From Chlorocebus sabaeus (lineage: Eukaryota; Chordata; Mammalia; Primates; Cercopithecidae), in the NCBI RefSeq assembly GCF_047675955.1, contig NC_132930.1:47121832-47185831 (forward strand): a DNA stretch of 64,000 nucleotides, written 5' to 3'. Position numbers and translations under genes: made by a program. How positions within the stretch are numbered: position 1 is the first letter of the stretch; the number at the start of each line of letters is the position of its first letter. Positions 10,873 through 21,850 of this stretch are shown one piece after another. The notes beneath the pieces were generated by a model, which saw only the letters and a program-made list of their open reading frames with translations, had not been told where the DNA came from and did not search any database.

Positions 10873-11852
10873 CTGTGAGACAACACAGGAAGGTTAGAAA
10901 CTCACCACAATCTGCTGCCCTTCCTCACCTAGCACATTGTCCTCAGAGGACCTCCCAGACTCTTGTACCTTGCCCAGCTCCCAGGAGCCGGCAATCAGGG
11001 TGATGGCATCCCCAGCACAGCTCCCAGGGTGCAGTCTGCGTAAGAGCTTAGCCACTGCACAGATGACAGGAGCATCTGTGGCTACTGTCCATAATAAGGG
11101 TACCCACATCCCCACTGCTGATCTGGCCTTCAACTCCAAGGTACCTAATGGGCAGCCTTGCCCCCACCCTTTGGCCCCCACTTGGCTACATGCATTCCCT
11201 TCCTGAGCCAGAGCACAGAGCATTTTTAGATCTGCTCCCGGGCTGGGCATGGTGGCTCATGCCTGTAATCCCAGCACTTTGGGAGGTGAAGACGGACTAA
11301 TTGCTTGAGTCCAGGAGTTTGAGACCAGCCTGGGCAACATGGCAAAGCCCCATCTCTACAAAGTATACAAAAATTAGCTCCACATGGTGGTGTGCACCTG
11401 TAGTCCCAGATACCGGGACTGAAGTGGAAGAAGTCACTTGAGCCTGGAAGGCGGAGGTTGTGGTGAGCCGAGATCACGCCACTGCCCTCCAGCCTGGAGG
11501 ACAGAGCCAGACCCCGTCTCAAAAAAAAAAGATGAGCTCCTGGGCTCTCCCCTCAGCCACTCAGCGGCAGCCAGTCAGGCCCTCCCCCGTCACTCCTCTC
11601 ATTCACTGAGGCTGCTCTTAGATTCTGATTATCTAAGGACTCCTCCTCTTGTTGTAAGGATGCTTCCTAGTGCCAGTTCTTCAAGAGCGGGAGTTTTTCT
11701 TACTCATCTGGTTCTTTCCCACAATAGCGAAGCAACTGCCTTACTCTTGTTGCTGTCTGTCACATTAGCCCAGTTTCTCGGTCCAGCTCCAATATGCAGG
11801 TCTGCATGTCACTGTGGACAGGTGTGAGCAACGTGGCACACATGTCACATAC
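10873..11852 (-). other. FAM193A: FAM193A short intron, 980 bp
   Basis: The intron separates the 11853-11986 and 10705-10872 exons. Its only clear repeat is the Alu at 11241-11531, antisense to the transcript. The rest is unique sequence. Confidence 0.85.
11241..11531 (+). mobile_element. AluS/J-like in the 980 bp FAM193A intron
   Basis: Antisense to FAM193A and only 321 bases from the 11853-11986 exon. In the pre-mRNA its tail becomes a U-run. Confidence 0.93.
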
Positions 11853-11986
11853 CTGCGCTCACTGCAGGCCTCGCACGAGCATGCGGTGTCCGAAGGCAGC
11901 GTCTGTGCACCCAGAGCGAGCCTCCCACCACTGCTGGCCTCCGGCTGGGAGCCACCAAGCGAGGAGTGAAGAAGAAAATCTTGGCT
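11853..11986 (-). CDS. FAM193A: FAM193A internal exon, CSCEAC segment
   Basis: This minus-strand exon is 134 nt. The acceptor is TTTTTAAAGCAG (AG at 11988-11987) and the donor GTATGTG begins at 11852. It reads SQDFLLHSSLGG at the start and ends CSCEACSER plus two bases (AG). It enters in phase 0, matching the exon at 39689-39934. It leaves with two bases, which the first A of the 10705-10872 exon completes to an arginine codon. Residues 36, 38 and 41 are cysteines and could extend the cysteine cluster of the previous exon. The middle is low in charge and rich in Gly, Ser and Ala, so probably flexible. It was found by requiring an exon that repaired the phase mismatch between its neighbours; both splice sites then fell in place, which supports the call. 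Confidence 0.88.
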
Positions 11987-12113
11987 CTGCTTTAAAAAGA
12001 GAACAGAATAGACCAGTTATGTTAAAATGTTCAAGGCATCAATTTTTTATTAACTGCTCAGGAAAATGCCTTTTAAAAACTGTAAAACGTAGACATTGAA
12101 ACGAAACTATCTT

Positions 12114-12395
12114 GGCTGGATGCAGTTGCTCACATTTGTAATCTCAGCACTTTGGGAGTCTGAGGTGGGTGGATCACTGGGCAACATGGTGAAACACCAC
12201 TGCTACAAGAAATACAAAAACTAGGCTGGGCGTGTCGGAGCCTGCCTGTAGTCCCAGCTACCCAGGAGGCTGAGGTGTGAGGATCATTTGAGCCTGGGAA
12301 GTTGAGGCTATAGTGAGCCGTGATCATGCCCCACTGCACTTCTGCCTGGGTGACAGAGACATTGTCACACAGACACATGCACACAAAAAGGAAAC
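12114..12395 (+). mobile_element. AluJ-like, diverged
   Basis: Degraded tail (cacacagacacatgcacaca). It lies 128 bases upstream, in transcript sense, of the 11853-11986 exon. Confidence 0.85.
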
Positions 12396-12400
12396 AATTC

Positions 12401-12540
12401 GGCTGGGCATGGTGGTTCACACCTGTAATCCCACCACTTTGGGAAGCCGAGATGGGAGGACCACTTGAAGAGCCCAGACGTTTGAGACCAGCCTGGGTAA
12501 CATAGCAAGACCTCGTCTCTATTTAAAAATTTTTTAAAGT
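12401..12540 (+). mobile_element. Left-monomer Alu (FLAM-like)
   Basis: Contains only the left monomer, ending cgtctctatttaaaaatttt. Confidence 0.75.
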
Positions 12541-12802
12541 ATAAAAATTAATTGATATTAAATTTAAAAAGAAACAGTTTTACTCCCAGTGTCCTAATCA
12601 GCACACATGATGATCACCTCAGTGGGCACCTCTGGAAAGTGACATATGCCCACGGTTGCCTGAGACAGCACTTGGTAGAAACCTAGTGACCTCTCTGAGC
12701 CTAGCATCAAGCAGCCGGGGCAGAGGCCTCTCCGTCCTGGGGAATCCCACAGCCTGCACTGCCTGCTCTGACTGAGGAACAAGGAGGCTTCAGAGAACAC
12801 TT

Positions 12803-13103
12803 GGCCAGGCACGATGGCTCACGCCTGTAATCCCAGCACTTTGGGAGGCCGAGGCAGGCAGATCACCTGAGGTCAGGAGTTCAAGACCAGCCTGACCCAC
12901 ATGGTGAAACCCATCTCTTCTAAAAATACAAAAACTAGCCAGGCATGGTGGTGCACGCCTGTAATCTCAACTGCTCGGGAGGCTGACGCAGGAGAATCGC
13001 TTGAACCTGGGAGGCAGAGGTAGCAGTGAGCCAAGATCGCGCCACTGCAGTCCAGCCTGAAAAACAGAGAGAGACTTTGTTTCAAAAAAAAAAAAAAAAA
13101 AAA
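12803..13103 (+). mobile_element. AluS-like with (GA)n tail
   Basis: Flanked by AGAGAACACT. The tail continues as gagagagaga to 13118. Confidence 0.94.
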
Positions 13104-13947
13104 AGAGAGAGAGAGAGAACACTGGGCAAAGACTTTCCTATGTCCCATGCCCAACAGTAAGCACCAAAAGGATTTCACCAACAACTAGAGAAACACAACA
13201 TAACCTTAGGTTCCTCCTCCCGCTTAGTCACCCACCCATCCGGCACCGGGGCTCCTTCTAGAACAGGTCCTGAGAAGGACTCTGCTCCTTGGGAAAAGGG
13301 GCTCAGGTCTCAGAGCTGAGGGTGCCCACAGGGTGATGCAGGGTGCTAGAAAGGCTTCCCCAGGCTCACGACAGGGGCTGCCAGCTCCATAATCATTGCG
13401 TTCCCCTGATCCCCACAGCCTGAGGAAGAGAATCACAGTCACAAGAGAGACTTCCAGAAAGGAATTCACCTAAGTCACGAGTATTGCACTATTCCCACTC
13501 TGGTTCCCACAAGGAAAAGTGTGCTCTCCTTACCAACCCCTCCCCCAATCAAGAATGAAGCCACTGAGACAAGCCCTCAGAGAGACAGGTGGTGGCCTAT
13601 GGCAAGGAGCCTGGGGCTCACCCTGGGCTGGACTTGGCCAGGTCTGTTCAGAGGCCTGCACCACCCCAGTCTACTGCTGAGCCAAGCACAAGGAAACTCC
13701 CAAGGGCCTGTGGTGGGTGCTGTGGAGCTGCGACACAAAGACACTGGGGCAGGCCTCGCAGAAAAGACCCTGCAGCGAAAAGCCTGAGCATTGCTAGGTG
13801 GGCAGAGGATTAAGACAGCAGGGGACCTAGCTCAGCTGCCACTAGCACACAGAAGGGCAAGAGCTTGTGTCATCCTGAAAGAATCCCACCCCAAACAGGT
13901 CCTGCTGGGAAGCTGACCCCAGAATTACACCACGAGGGAGGAGGGGC

Positions 13948-13986
13948 AGAGTGTGGGATGGCAGTGGTAGGGGGAGGGGGGCAGGC
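13948..13986 (+). other. G-rich tract
   Basis: Runs of GGGG, GGG, GGGGG and GGGGGG within 39 bases. A possible quadruplex with one longer loop. Confidence 0.5.
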
Positions 13987-14074
13987 TGGTTGTGCCACAC
14001 AGAGTCTCAACCAGACAGTCCAGCATGAAGTCCCTACCGAGGTCTCAAAAGTGCCCAAAGGTCTGAGGTTTTGC

Positions 14075-14438
14075 TCTGTTCTGAATGTTTGTGCTCCCGC
14101 CTGCCCTTGTTCATAAGTTGAAATTTTAACCCCTAAGGGAATGTATCAGGAAGTGGGGCCTTTAGGAAGTGATTAGGTCATGAGGATGGCGTCTTCGTGA
14201 ATGGGATTAACGTCCTTTTATAAAGGAGGCCCCAGAGAGCTGCCACATCCTTCCACCGCATGAGGACAGCGAGAGGGCACCAGCTATGAACCAAAGCTCA
14301 GCCCTCCCCAGGCACCAATCGCCAGCACCTTGATCTTAGACCTTCCAGCCTTCCAGACTGTAAGATATAAATGTCCGCTGTTTATAAGCAGCCCAGCCCG
14401 TGGTATTTTGTTGTAGCAGCCTGAGCACACTATAGCAG
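14075..14438 (+). mobile_element. MLT1-like MaLR LTR
   Basis: The sequence has the order typical of MLT1 LTRs: gaatgtttgtg, a gtggggcctttaggaagtg block, ttataaaggaggccccagag, a cttgatcttagac block, and a terminal tggtattttgttgtagcagc. No internal retroviral sequence is attached, so it is a solitary LTR. Confidence 0.75.
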
Positions 14439-14700
14439 CCTCCCGCAAGAAAGAGCCAGCAACCACTGGGCCACCCATTAGGACCACAGACCTAGTGCTA
14501 GTGGGCCAAAAAGAACCCGAGACAACCCAGAAGAGAACAAAGACCCCCAAGTCTCCACTCCAGAGCCCCTTCTCCATCCTGGAGGAACAGGGCAGGCATA
14601 AGGAGGCAGGACATACACCACCGCCCTCCACCCGTGGGGACTCCTGCCACCGCTTAACTTGAGGGGAAGAGGCTTTGGATTAATTACATGAGACATACAG

Positions 14701-15016
14701 TTTTTTTTGTTTTTGCTTTTTTGGTTCTTTTTTGAGACAGGGTCTCGCTCTATCACCCAGGCTGGAGTGCAGTGGTGCAATCTCGGCTCACTGCAACCTC
14801 CACCTCCCACGCTCAAGCAATCGTCTCACCTCAGCCTCCTAAGTACCTGGGACCACAGGCGTGCGCCACCACGCCTGGCTAACTTTTTGTATTTTTGGTA
14901 GACACAGGGTTTCACTATGTTGATCAGGTTAGTCTCAAACTCCTGAGCTCAAGTGATCCACCTGCCTTCGTTTCCAAAAGTGCTATGATTACAGGCACGA
15001 GCCAACACACTCAGCC
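14701..15016 (-). mobile_element. AluS/J-like
   Basis: Interrupted T-run (ttttttttgtttttgctttt) and a diverged head at cacactcagcc. Confidence 0.92.
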
Positions 15017-15239
15017 ATATTTAGGTTTTTATGTAGACTGGACCTGAGTACCTGAAAATGAGGCTACTCCCATACCAAAAGTGGCTGGAAGGCCATGGGG
15101 TTCTGATTGATGAGGCATGGTAGGACAAGAAGAGGGCAGTGGTAGAGGAGGCTGTTTCCTAAGCAGGTCCGTTCCCTTCAACAAGCAAGGTTCACAGTTT
15201 CCTCCATCCCACAGCCATCTAATAGCAAAGTTGTCCACT

Positions 15240-15660
15240 CCACCTCAATCCTAAATACCTCCACAATCCACCCATTCTTCCTCCGCTGCTTCTAACCCAG
15301 TCTAAGCCATCATCACCTACCTCTTGCCTGCACAGCTGCACTGCCTCTCTCTAGTGGCACACCTATTTCCACAGGTACCTGCTAATCATGCATTCTCCAG
15401 GCAGCAGCAGAGTGACATCACAGAGCTCCCAACATAAAACCTCTGTTCTCTTTAGAAGCAAACACTGTATCACTCCTCTGTTAACACAGAGGAGCACTGG
15501 AACTGCTCCTCTGTTATCACTTAGGAGCAAACACTGTATTTCTTACCACAGCTTTCAAGGCTGCTCAGGTCAAAGTTCTGCTTTTAAGTCACTGCCCTTG
15601 CTCCCTTTGCCTCGTACCCTTAGCCCATGAGCCTCTGAATGGCTTCTGGTAGACTGTAGA
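15240..15660. mobile_element. Probable L2 fragment
   Basis: Text such as caatcctaaatacctccaca and gccatcatcacctacctctt recalls L2 sequence. The part around 15440-15540 contains a local repeat and a palindrome that are not typical of the family. Confidence 0.35.
15473..15494. repeat. 9 bp inverted repeat
   Basis: CTCCTCTGT and ACAGAGGAG enclose TAAC. A second CTCCTCTGTTA copy follows at about 15506. Confidence 0.95.
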
Positions 15661-16206
15661 GTGCTGTCCCATTAGGTAGGCCTCAGCAAAAAGATCACCT
15701 ACTCAGGGAGGCTGGTTGAGTCAACTGATTTTTTTGCCTCTCAACTCCAAATCTACCCTTTTTCACCACACTTACAACAAAGGAGCTGCACCCTATCAAC
15801 ATTTCTCCTCTGCCAGCAGGTAGGTACAATCTGTGGTCGTGTGGGTGGAAGGTGCTACAGGGACACTGAAGAAGGGGTCTCCCTCCAGGTTCCTGTGCTT
15901 TTCTCATCTTGCTCTTACCCCGAAGCAGCTCCTCGTCAGTGGTGTGCAGGGGACTGAGAGGCAAGCACTCTCCAGCACTCAGTCCCAGCCTGCAGGACCT
16001 CAGGGAGCCTCTCTGCTACCCAGTGGGGCATAACAATACCCCCTCCATGTCAGGGCCTCTTCCAAGTTTGTTCCTTTCTCGAGTCCCCTCCCTAAGCTCC
16101 CGTTAGTGGCTGCCCCCTAGATCTGCCCTGGCCATACTCTTTAGGGTTCACTTCACAGATCTGGGTGGCTGACCTCTTGCTACTTGTTAATTACTTTGAG
16201 TTGCAC

Positions 16207-16471
16207 TCTTCTTGCCCAGGCTGGAGTGCAATGCTGTGATCTCAGCTCACTGCAGCCTCCGCCTCCTGGGTTCAAACGATTCTCCTGTCTCAGCCCCAAG
16301 TAGCTGGGATTACGGGAGCCCACCACCACACCTGGCTAATTTCTGTATTTTTAGTAGAGACAGGGGTTTCACCACGTTGGCCAGGCTGGTCTCCCAACTC
16401 CTGACCTCAGGCGATCCGCCTGCCTCAGCCTCCCAAGGTGCTGATTACAGGCGTGAGCCACTGCACCCCAC
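16207..16471 (-). mobile_element. Alu without its T-run
   Basis: Flanked by ACTTGTTAATTA on both sides, so the insertion is intact in outline although its tail has been lost. Confidence 0.9.
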
Positions 16472-17040
16472 CACTTGTTAATTATCTTTATGTTAAACAC
16501 GTGCTTGTTCTGATTATGGGTGCAGTGCCCATCTCCTGAGCTCTGGCTTCCCCATCAACCTAAACATCCCAGTTAATCCCTATTAAACTGCTATCTGAAA
16601 TCCTGGTGTTCTACTCGCATTCTTGTTTTTTTAGCTGTCTTCAACACTGGAAAATCAGTTCATGAGAGCCACAACCTATCTACTCGCTCACTATGGTACA
16701 TCAGCACCTATGATGATGGCTGGAACGCAGTACACTCAGAACAACAATCAAGAACTTGAAAGTAACATTTCCTGGAGACGAGATGAAGGTAAGTCTTAAA
16801 ATAGGGTACGTGATGACTACATATTAAATCCTTAAATGTGTCCCATTATAGCACTCACAATATACAGATTTAACCTCAGTCATGTTTCACCCAAGTCTAA
16901 CACAATTTAAAAGAAAAATAACAAAATCCAGCTATTGACAATGTAAAATTCACAATGTCCACCATCCAGTAACAAAATCAAAAGCAGGACAATGACTCTT
17001 AAGAAGGAGGAAAAGCCAATCTGTAGAAACAGGTCCCCCA

Positions 17041-17341
17041 GGCCAGGTGTGGTGGCTCACGCTTGTAAATCCAGCACTTTCAGAGGATGAGGCGAGTGGA
17101 TCACTTGAGGTCAGGAGTTCGAGACCAGCCTGACCAAGATGGCAAAATCCCGTCTCTACTAAAAATACAAAATGTAGCCAGGCATGGAGGCACAAGCCTG
17201 CAATCCCAGCCATTCAAGAGGCTAAGGCAGGAGAATTGTTTGAACTGAGGAAGGGGGGTTGCAGTGAGACTAGATCGTGCCATTGCTAGATCGTGCCACT
17301 GCACTCCAGCCTAGGTGACAGAGAGAGACACTATCTCAAAA
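17041..17341 (+). mobile_element. Alu with duplicated internal segment
   Basis: An 18-base unit (ctagatcgtgccattg and its copy) is repeated in tandem near 17271-17300. A GA-rich tail follows to 17398. Confidence 0.92.
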
Positions 17342-17400
17342 AAGAAAGAAAGAGAGAGAGAGAGAAAGAGAGGGAGGGAAGGAGGGAGGGAGGGAGATAA
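17342..17400 (+). repeat. (GAAA/GA/GGGA)n purine run
   Basis: Degenerate expansion of the preceding Alu tail. Confidence 0.9.
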
Positions 17401-17408
17401 ATTCCCCA

Positions 17409-17705
17409 GGCCAGGTGTGGTGGCTCACACCTGTAATCCCAGCACTTTGGGAGGCAGAGGCAGGCAGATCACCTGAGGTCAGGAGTTTGAGAGCAGCCTG
17501 GCCAACATGATGAAACCCCATCTCTACTAAAAATACAAAAATTAGCTGGGCGTGGTAGCACGTGCCTGTAATCCCAGCTACTCAGAAGGCTGAAGCAGGA
17601 GAATCATTTGAACCCAGGAGGCAGAGGTTGCAGTGAGCCGAAATCGTACCACTGCACTCCAGCCTGGGTGACAGAGCGAGGACTCCATCTCGAAAAAATA
17701 AAAAA
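17409..17705 (+). mobile_element. AluS-like, in the tail of its neighbour
   Basis: GAAACAGGTCCCCCA (17026) and GAAACAGATCTCCCA (about 17706) flank this Alu and the previous one together, so it probably inserted into the earlier Alu's tail. Confidence 0.93.
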
Positions 17706-17971
17706 GAAACAGATCTCCCAAAAAACAGAGATGATACAACTAACAATCAAGAATCTAAAATTGGCAATTATAAAGAAACTCCACATGTTCAAGGAACAAA
17801 GGAAAAATAAACATGATGGGAAGAGAAACTGAAGATGACAATAAATAAATCAAATGAAACTTCCAGAGCTGATAAATAAGATATAAAAGAAAAAAATACA
17901 CTAAACAGACTTGGCAGATTAAGCAGATCAGAATACCAATAAACCTGAACACAGGCAATAAAAATAATCCA

Positions 17972-18560
17972 GGCCAGGCACAGTGTCTCACGCCTATAAT
18001 CCCAGCACTTTGGGAGGCCAAGGTGGGTGGATCACCTGAGGTCAGGAGTTGGAGACTAGTCTGACCAACATGGTGAAACCCCACCTCTACTAAAAAATAC
18101 AAAAATTGGCCAGGCGCGGTAGCTCACACCTGTAATCCCAGCACTTTGGGAGGACGACCGTGGGCGGACTACCTGAGGTCAGGAGTTCGATGGAGAAACT
18201 CTGTCCCTACTAAAAATACAAAATTAGCTGGGCATGGTGGTGCATGCCTGTAATCCCAGCTACTCAGGAGGCTGACGCAGGAGAATCACTTGAACCTGGG
18301 AGGCAGAGGTTGCAGTGAGCCGAGATCACACCATTGCACTCCAGCCTGGGCAACAAGAGCGAAACTTCATCTCAGGAAAAAAAAAAAAATAGCTGGGCAT
18401 GGTGGCAGGCACCTGTAATCACAGCTACTTGGGAGGCTGAGGCAGGAGAATCACTTGAACCCAGGAGGCGGAGGTTGTAGTGAGCCGAGATCGTACCATT
18501 GCACTCCAGCCTGGGCAAAAGAGCAAGACTCTGTCTCGAAATAAATAAATTAATTAATTA
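17972..18560 (+). mobile_element. Alu split by a nested Alu
   Basis: The left part is 17972-18117 and the right part resumes at 18390 (tagctgggcatgg). Outer flanks AAAATAATCC match on both sides. Confidence 0.9.
18118..18389 (+). mobile_element. Nested Alu
   Basis: Inserted in the same orientation into the middle A-region of the Alu at 17972. It lacks the gaccagcctggccaac block. Confidence 0.92.
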
Positions 18561-19439
18561 AATAATCCAAAATGAAGCACAGAAAAGACCGAAAAAATTG
18601 ACAAAGCATTTGTAGGACAAACTCAAGATGTCTAACATCCCAGAAAAAAAGAGGATTATGTGAAGAAATACTTGAAATATTTCTAAATTTGATGAAACTA
18701 TAAACTCACACACATAGGCCCACACTCACTACAAGTTCAATTAACCCAAAGCACACTAAACACAAAGCAAAGCACAGAGGCCCGTCACTGTCAAATTGCT
18801 GAAAACCAGTGACAAAGCGCCAATCTCAGAAGCAGAGGAAAATGAGTCACCACCCTACACATGCAGGAGCAAAGATAAGGATGACAACATGTTTCTCCTC
18901 ACAAACTGGGGAGGCCAGGAAAGAAATGACCAACAACCTCAAATTCCAAACAGAAATATCTTTTTAAAACAAAGGCAAAATAAAAGCTTTCAAACAGAAG
19001 CTTCCTTGGCCTACAGGAAATGTTAAAGGCAGTTCTTGAGATAGAGAAAAAATAATACCAAATGAAAAGTGAATCTACACAAAGGAATGGAGAGCACCAC
19101 ACATGATAAAGATGTGGGTCAAGAACTTATTTATAAGGTCTTTTAAAAAAGATAATTAGCTATTTAAAGCAAGCGAAAAAAAAAAAAAAAAACCCACCAC
19201 AATGTATGCTGAGGCGTATAAATACATGTAAGAAAAATACACAACATTAGCACCAGAAATGGTGGTGCTCCAAATGTACTACTGTGAGGTACTTACACTA
19301 TATGAGAAGTGGTATACTATTCTTTGAGAGTAGAGGCTGAAAAGTGGAAGCTATAGCTAAAAAATTATAAAACTAAGAAAAAGAAATACAGGTAGTAAGG
19401 TCAACAGGAGACAAAATGAAAGAATTTAAAATATTCATA

Positions 19440-19788
19440 GCTGGACGCGGTGGCTCACACCTGTCATGCCAGCACTTTGGGAGGGTGAGGCAGGTGGATC
19501 ACTAGGTCAGGAGATCGAGATTAGCCTGGCCAAGAAGTGAAACCCCGCCTCTACTAAAAATAAAAAAATTTGCCAGATGCAGTGGTAGGTGCCTGTAATC
19601 CCAGCTACGTGGGAGGTTGAGGCAGGAGAATCACTTGAACCCGGGAGGCAGAGGCTGCAGTGAACTGAGATGGCGCTACTGCACTCCAGCCTGGGCGCAG
19701 AGTGAGACTCTGTCTCAAAATAATAATAATAATAATAATAATAAAAATAAAATAAAATAAAAACATACTTCTGACCAACACATGGATA
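19440..19788 (+). mobile_element. Alu with (AAT)n tail and about 25 extra 3' bases
   Basis: The tail contains (AAT)n, then catacttctgaccaacacat, then a second A-run. The flanks are AAAATATTCAT. Confidence 0.9.
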
Positions 19789-19811
19789 AAAAAATATTCA
19801 TTTAAAAAAAA

Positions 19812-20095
19812 AATTTTTTTGGAGATGGAGTCTCGCTCTGTCACCCCGAGTCCAGTGGTGCATCTCAGCTCACTGCAACCTCCGCCTCCTGGGTTCAAGC
19901 AATTCTCCTGCCTCAGCCTCCTGAGTAGCTGGGATTACAGGCACATGCCACCACACCCAGCTAATGTTTGCATTTTAGTAGAGATGGGGTTTCTTCGTGT
20001 TGCTCAGGCTGGTCTCAAACTCCTGAGCTTGGGTAATCCGCCCACCTCAGCCTCCCTAAGTGCTAGGGTTACAGGCGAGAGCCACCACGCCCAGC
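19812..20095 (-). mobile_element. AluS-like
   Basis: Inserted at the same AAAATATTCA target as the preceding Alu. Confidence 0.92.
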
Positions 20096-20118
20096 CACTT
20101 AAAATATTCAATTCATTG

Positions 20119-20410
20119 GACGGGCATGGTGGCTCACACCTGTAATCCCAGCACTTTGGGAGGCTGAGGAGGGCAGATCATGAGGTCAGGAGATCGAGAT
20201 CATCCTGGCTAACACAATGAAACTCCATTTCTACTAAAAATACAAAAACAAAATTAGCCAGGCATGGTGCGGGCGCCTATAGTCCCAGCTACTCGGGAGG
20301 CTGAGGTGGGAGAATGGCATGAACCTGGGAGATGGAGCTTGCAGTGAGCAGAGATCACGCGCCACTGCACTCCAGCCTGGATGACAGAGTGAGACCCCGT
20401 TTCAAAAAAA
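20119..20410 (+). mobile_element. AluY-like
   Basis: Flanked by ATTCAATTCATT, overlapping the target used by the two previous Alus. Confidence 0.93.
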
Positions 20411-20877
20411 ATTCAATTCATTTAAAAGAGTAACAAATAACAGATGGGAAAAATAGGAGAAAAAATGCAAGATGGTATGTTTAAACCCAAACAGATCAAT
20501 AATTACATTAAAGGGAAAGAGTGTAAATACTACAATGATTAGCAGAGAAGGTCAGACTGGTCTTTAAAAAAGTAAGAGCTCCTAAGCTACAAGAGATGAT
20601 AAAGAGGTTAAAAAGAAAGGTTGGGAAGCCATATTCCTTGTACACACTAATCAAAAAAGGCTAGGTGGCTCTCAGTGTAAGACAAAATTTGCTTCACAAC
20701 AAGGAGTTCAGTAACAACAAAGAGGGAGATGATGATGCTGATGATGACGACGGTGGCATTAATTCAACAATTAGAAATAACAGTGCTAAATGGTAAATAC
20801 TTTAACAACAGAGCTCAAAATACATAAAGTAGAAATTGAAAGAAATATACCAATCCATAGTTACATTTAGAAGTTTC

Positions 20878-21158
20878 GGCTGGGCGTGGTGGCTCACGCC
20901 TTAACCCAAGCACTTTGGGAGGCTGAAGCGGGCAGACTGCCCAAGCTCAGGAGTTCAAGACCAGCCTGGGCAACACCATCTCTACTAAAATACAAACATT
21001 AGCAGGGCATGGTGGCGTGCACGTGTAATCCCAGCTACTCAGAAGGCTGAGGCAGGAGAATCGCTTGAACCCGGGAGGCAGAGGTTGCAGTGAACTGAGA
21101 TCGTGCCACTGCACTCCAGCCTGGGCGTAGAGTGAGACTCTGTCTAAAAAAATAAAAT
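20878..21158 (+). mobile_element. AluS-like with a damaged left monomer
   Basis: Reads ccttaacccaag where cctgtaatcccag is expected. It abuts the next Alu directly. Confidence 0.92.
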
Positions 21159-21159
21159 A

Positions 21160-21466
21160 GGCCAAGCACGGTGGCTTGCACCTGTAATCCCAGCACTTTG
21201 GGAGGCCGAGGCAGGCAGATCACGAGGTCAGGAGATCAAGACCATCCTGGCCAACATGGTGAAACCCCATCACTACAAAAAATACAAAAATTAGCTGGGC
21301 ATGGTGGTGCATGCCTGTAGTACCAGCTACTTGGGAGACTGAAGCAGGAGAATTGCTTGAACCCGGGAGGCAGAGGTTGCAGCGAGCCGACATTGCGCCA
21401 CTGCACTCCAGCCCGGTGACAGAGAGGGGCTCTGTCTCAAAAAAATAATAAAAAATAAAATAAAAA
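21160..21466 (+). mobile_element. AluS-like
   Basis: Tail aataataaaaaataaaataa runs into L1 sequence also echoed at 19746-19785. Confidence 0.93.
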
Positions 21467-21812
21467 CATACTTCTGAACAAAACATGGGCCAATGAACAA
21501 ATCATAAAGGCAATTATAAAATATTTTGAGTAGAATGAAAACCATTACGTATCAGAATTTGTGGGATGCAGCTAAAGGAATGCTTAGACAGAAATTTACA
21601 GATCCTGTGTGATTGGTGCAAATTTTAAAAGAAATGTATAGAATTAAACACATTAGAAAAGAAGAAAGGTCTCAGATAAAATGATGTAAACTTCCACCTT
21701 AAGAAACCAAAACAGGCTGTTACAAATGCAGTGCTGTTGATAACTAACTGTTCACAACCACTACAGATTTCTTTGTTCCTTCTTGACTCCCACTGCTTCG
21801 TCTGACTGCTCT

Positions 21813-21814
<2 letters not shown>

Positions 21815-21850
<36 letters not shown>
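21815..21850 (+). repeat. (AAAT)n microsatellite
   Basis: About nine AAAT units at the end of a degraded stretch within the old L1. Confidence 0.95.

Noticed and set aside
16620..16800. Candidate plus-strand exon ending at a strong gaaggtaagtc donor
   Set aside because: No recognisable peptide; the text resembles a decayed ancient repeat, and the only supported gene is on the other strand.
19720..19745. Regular spaced repeats as a CRISPR-like array
   Set aside because: They are microsatellites and Alu tails; no spacer-repeat structure exists in this primate sequence.
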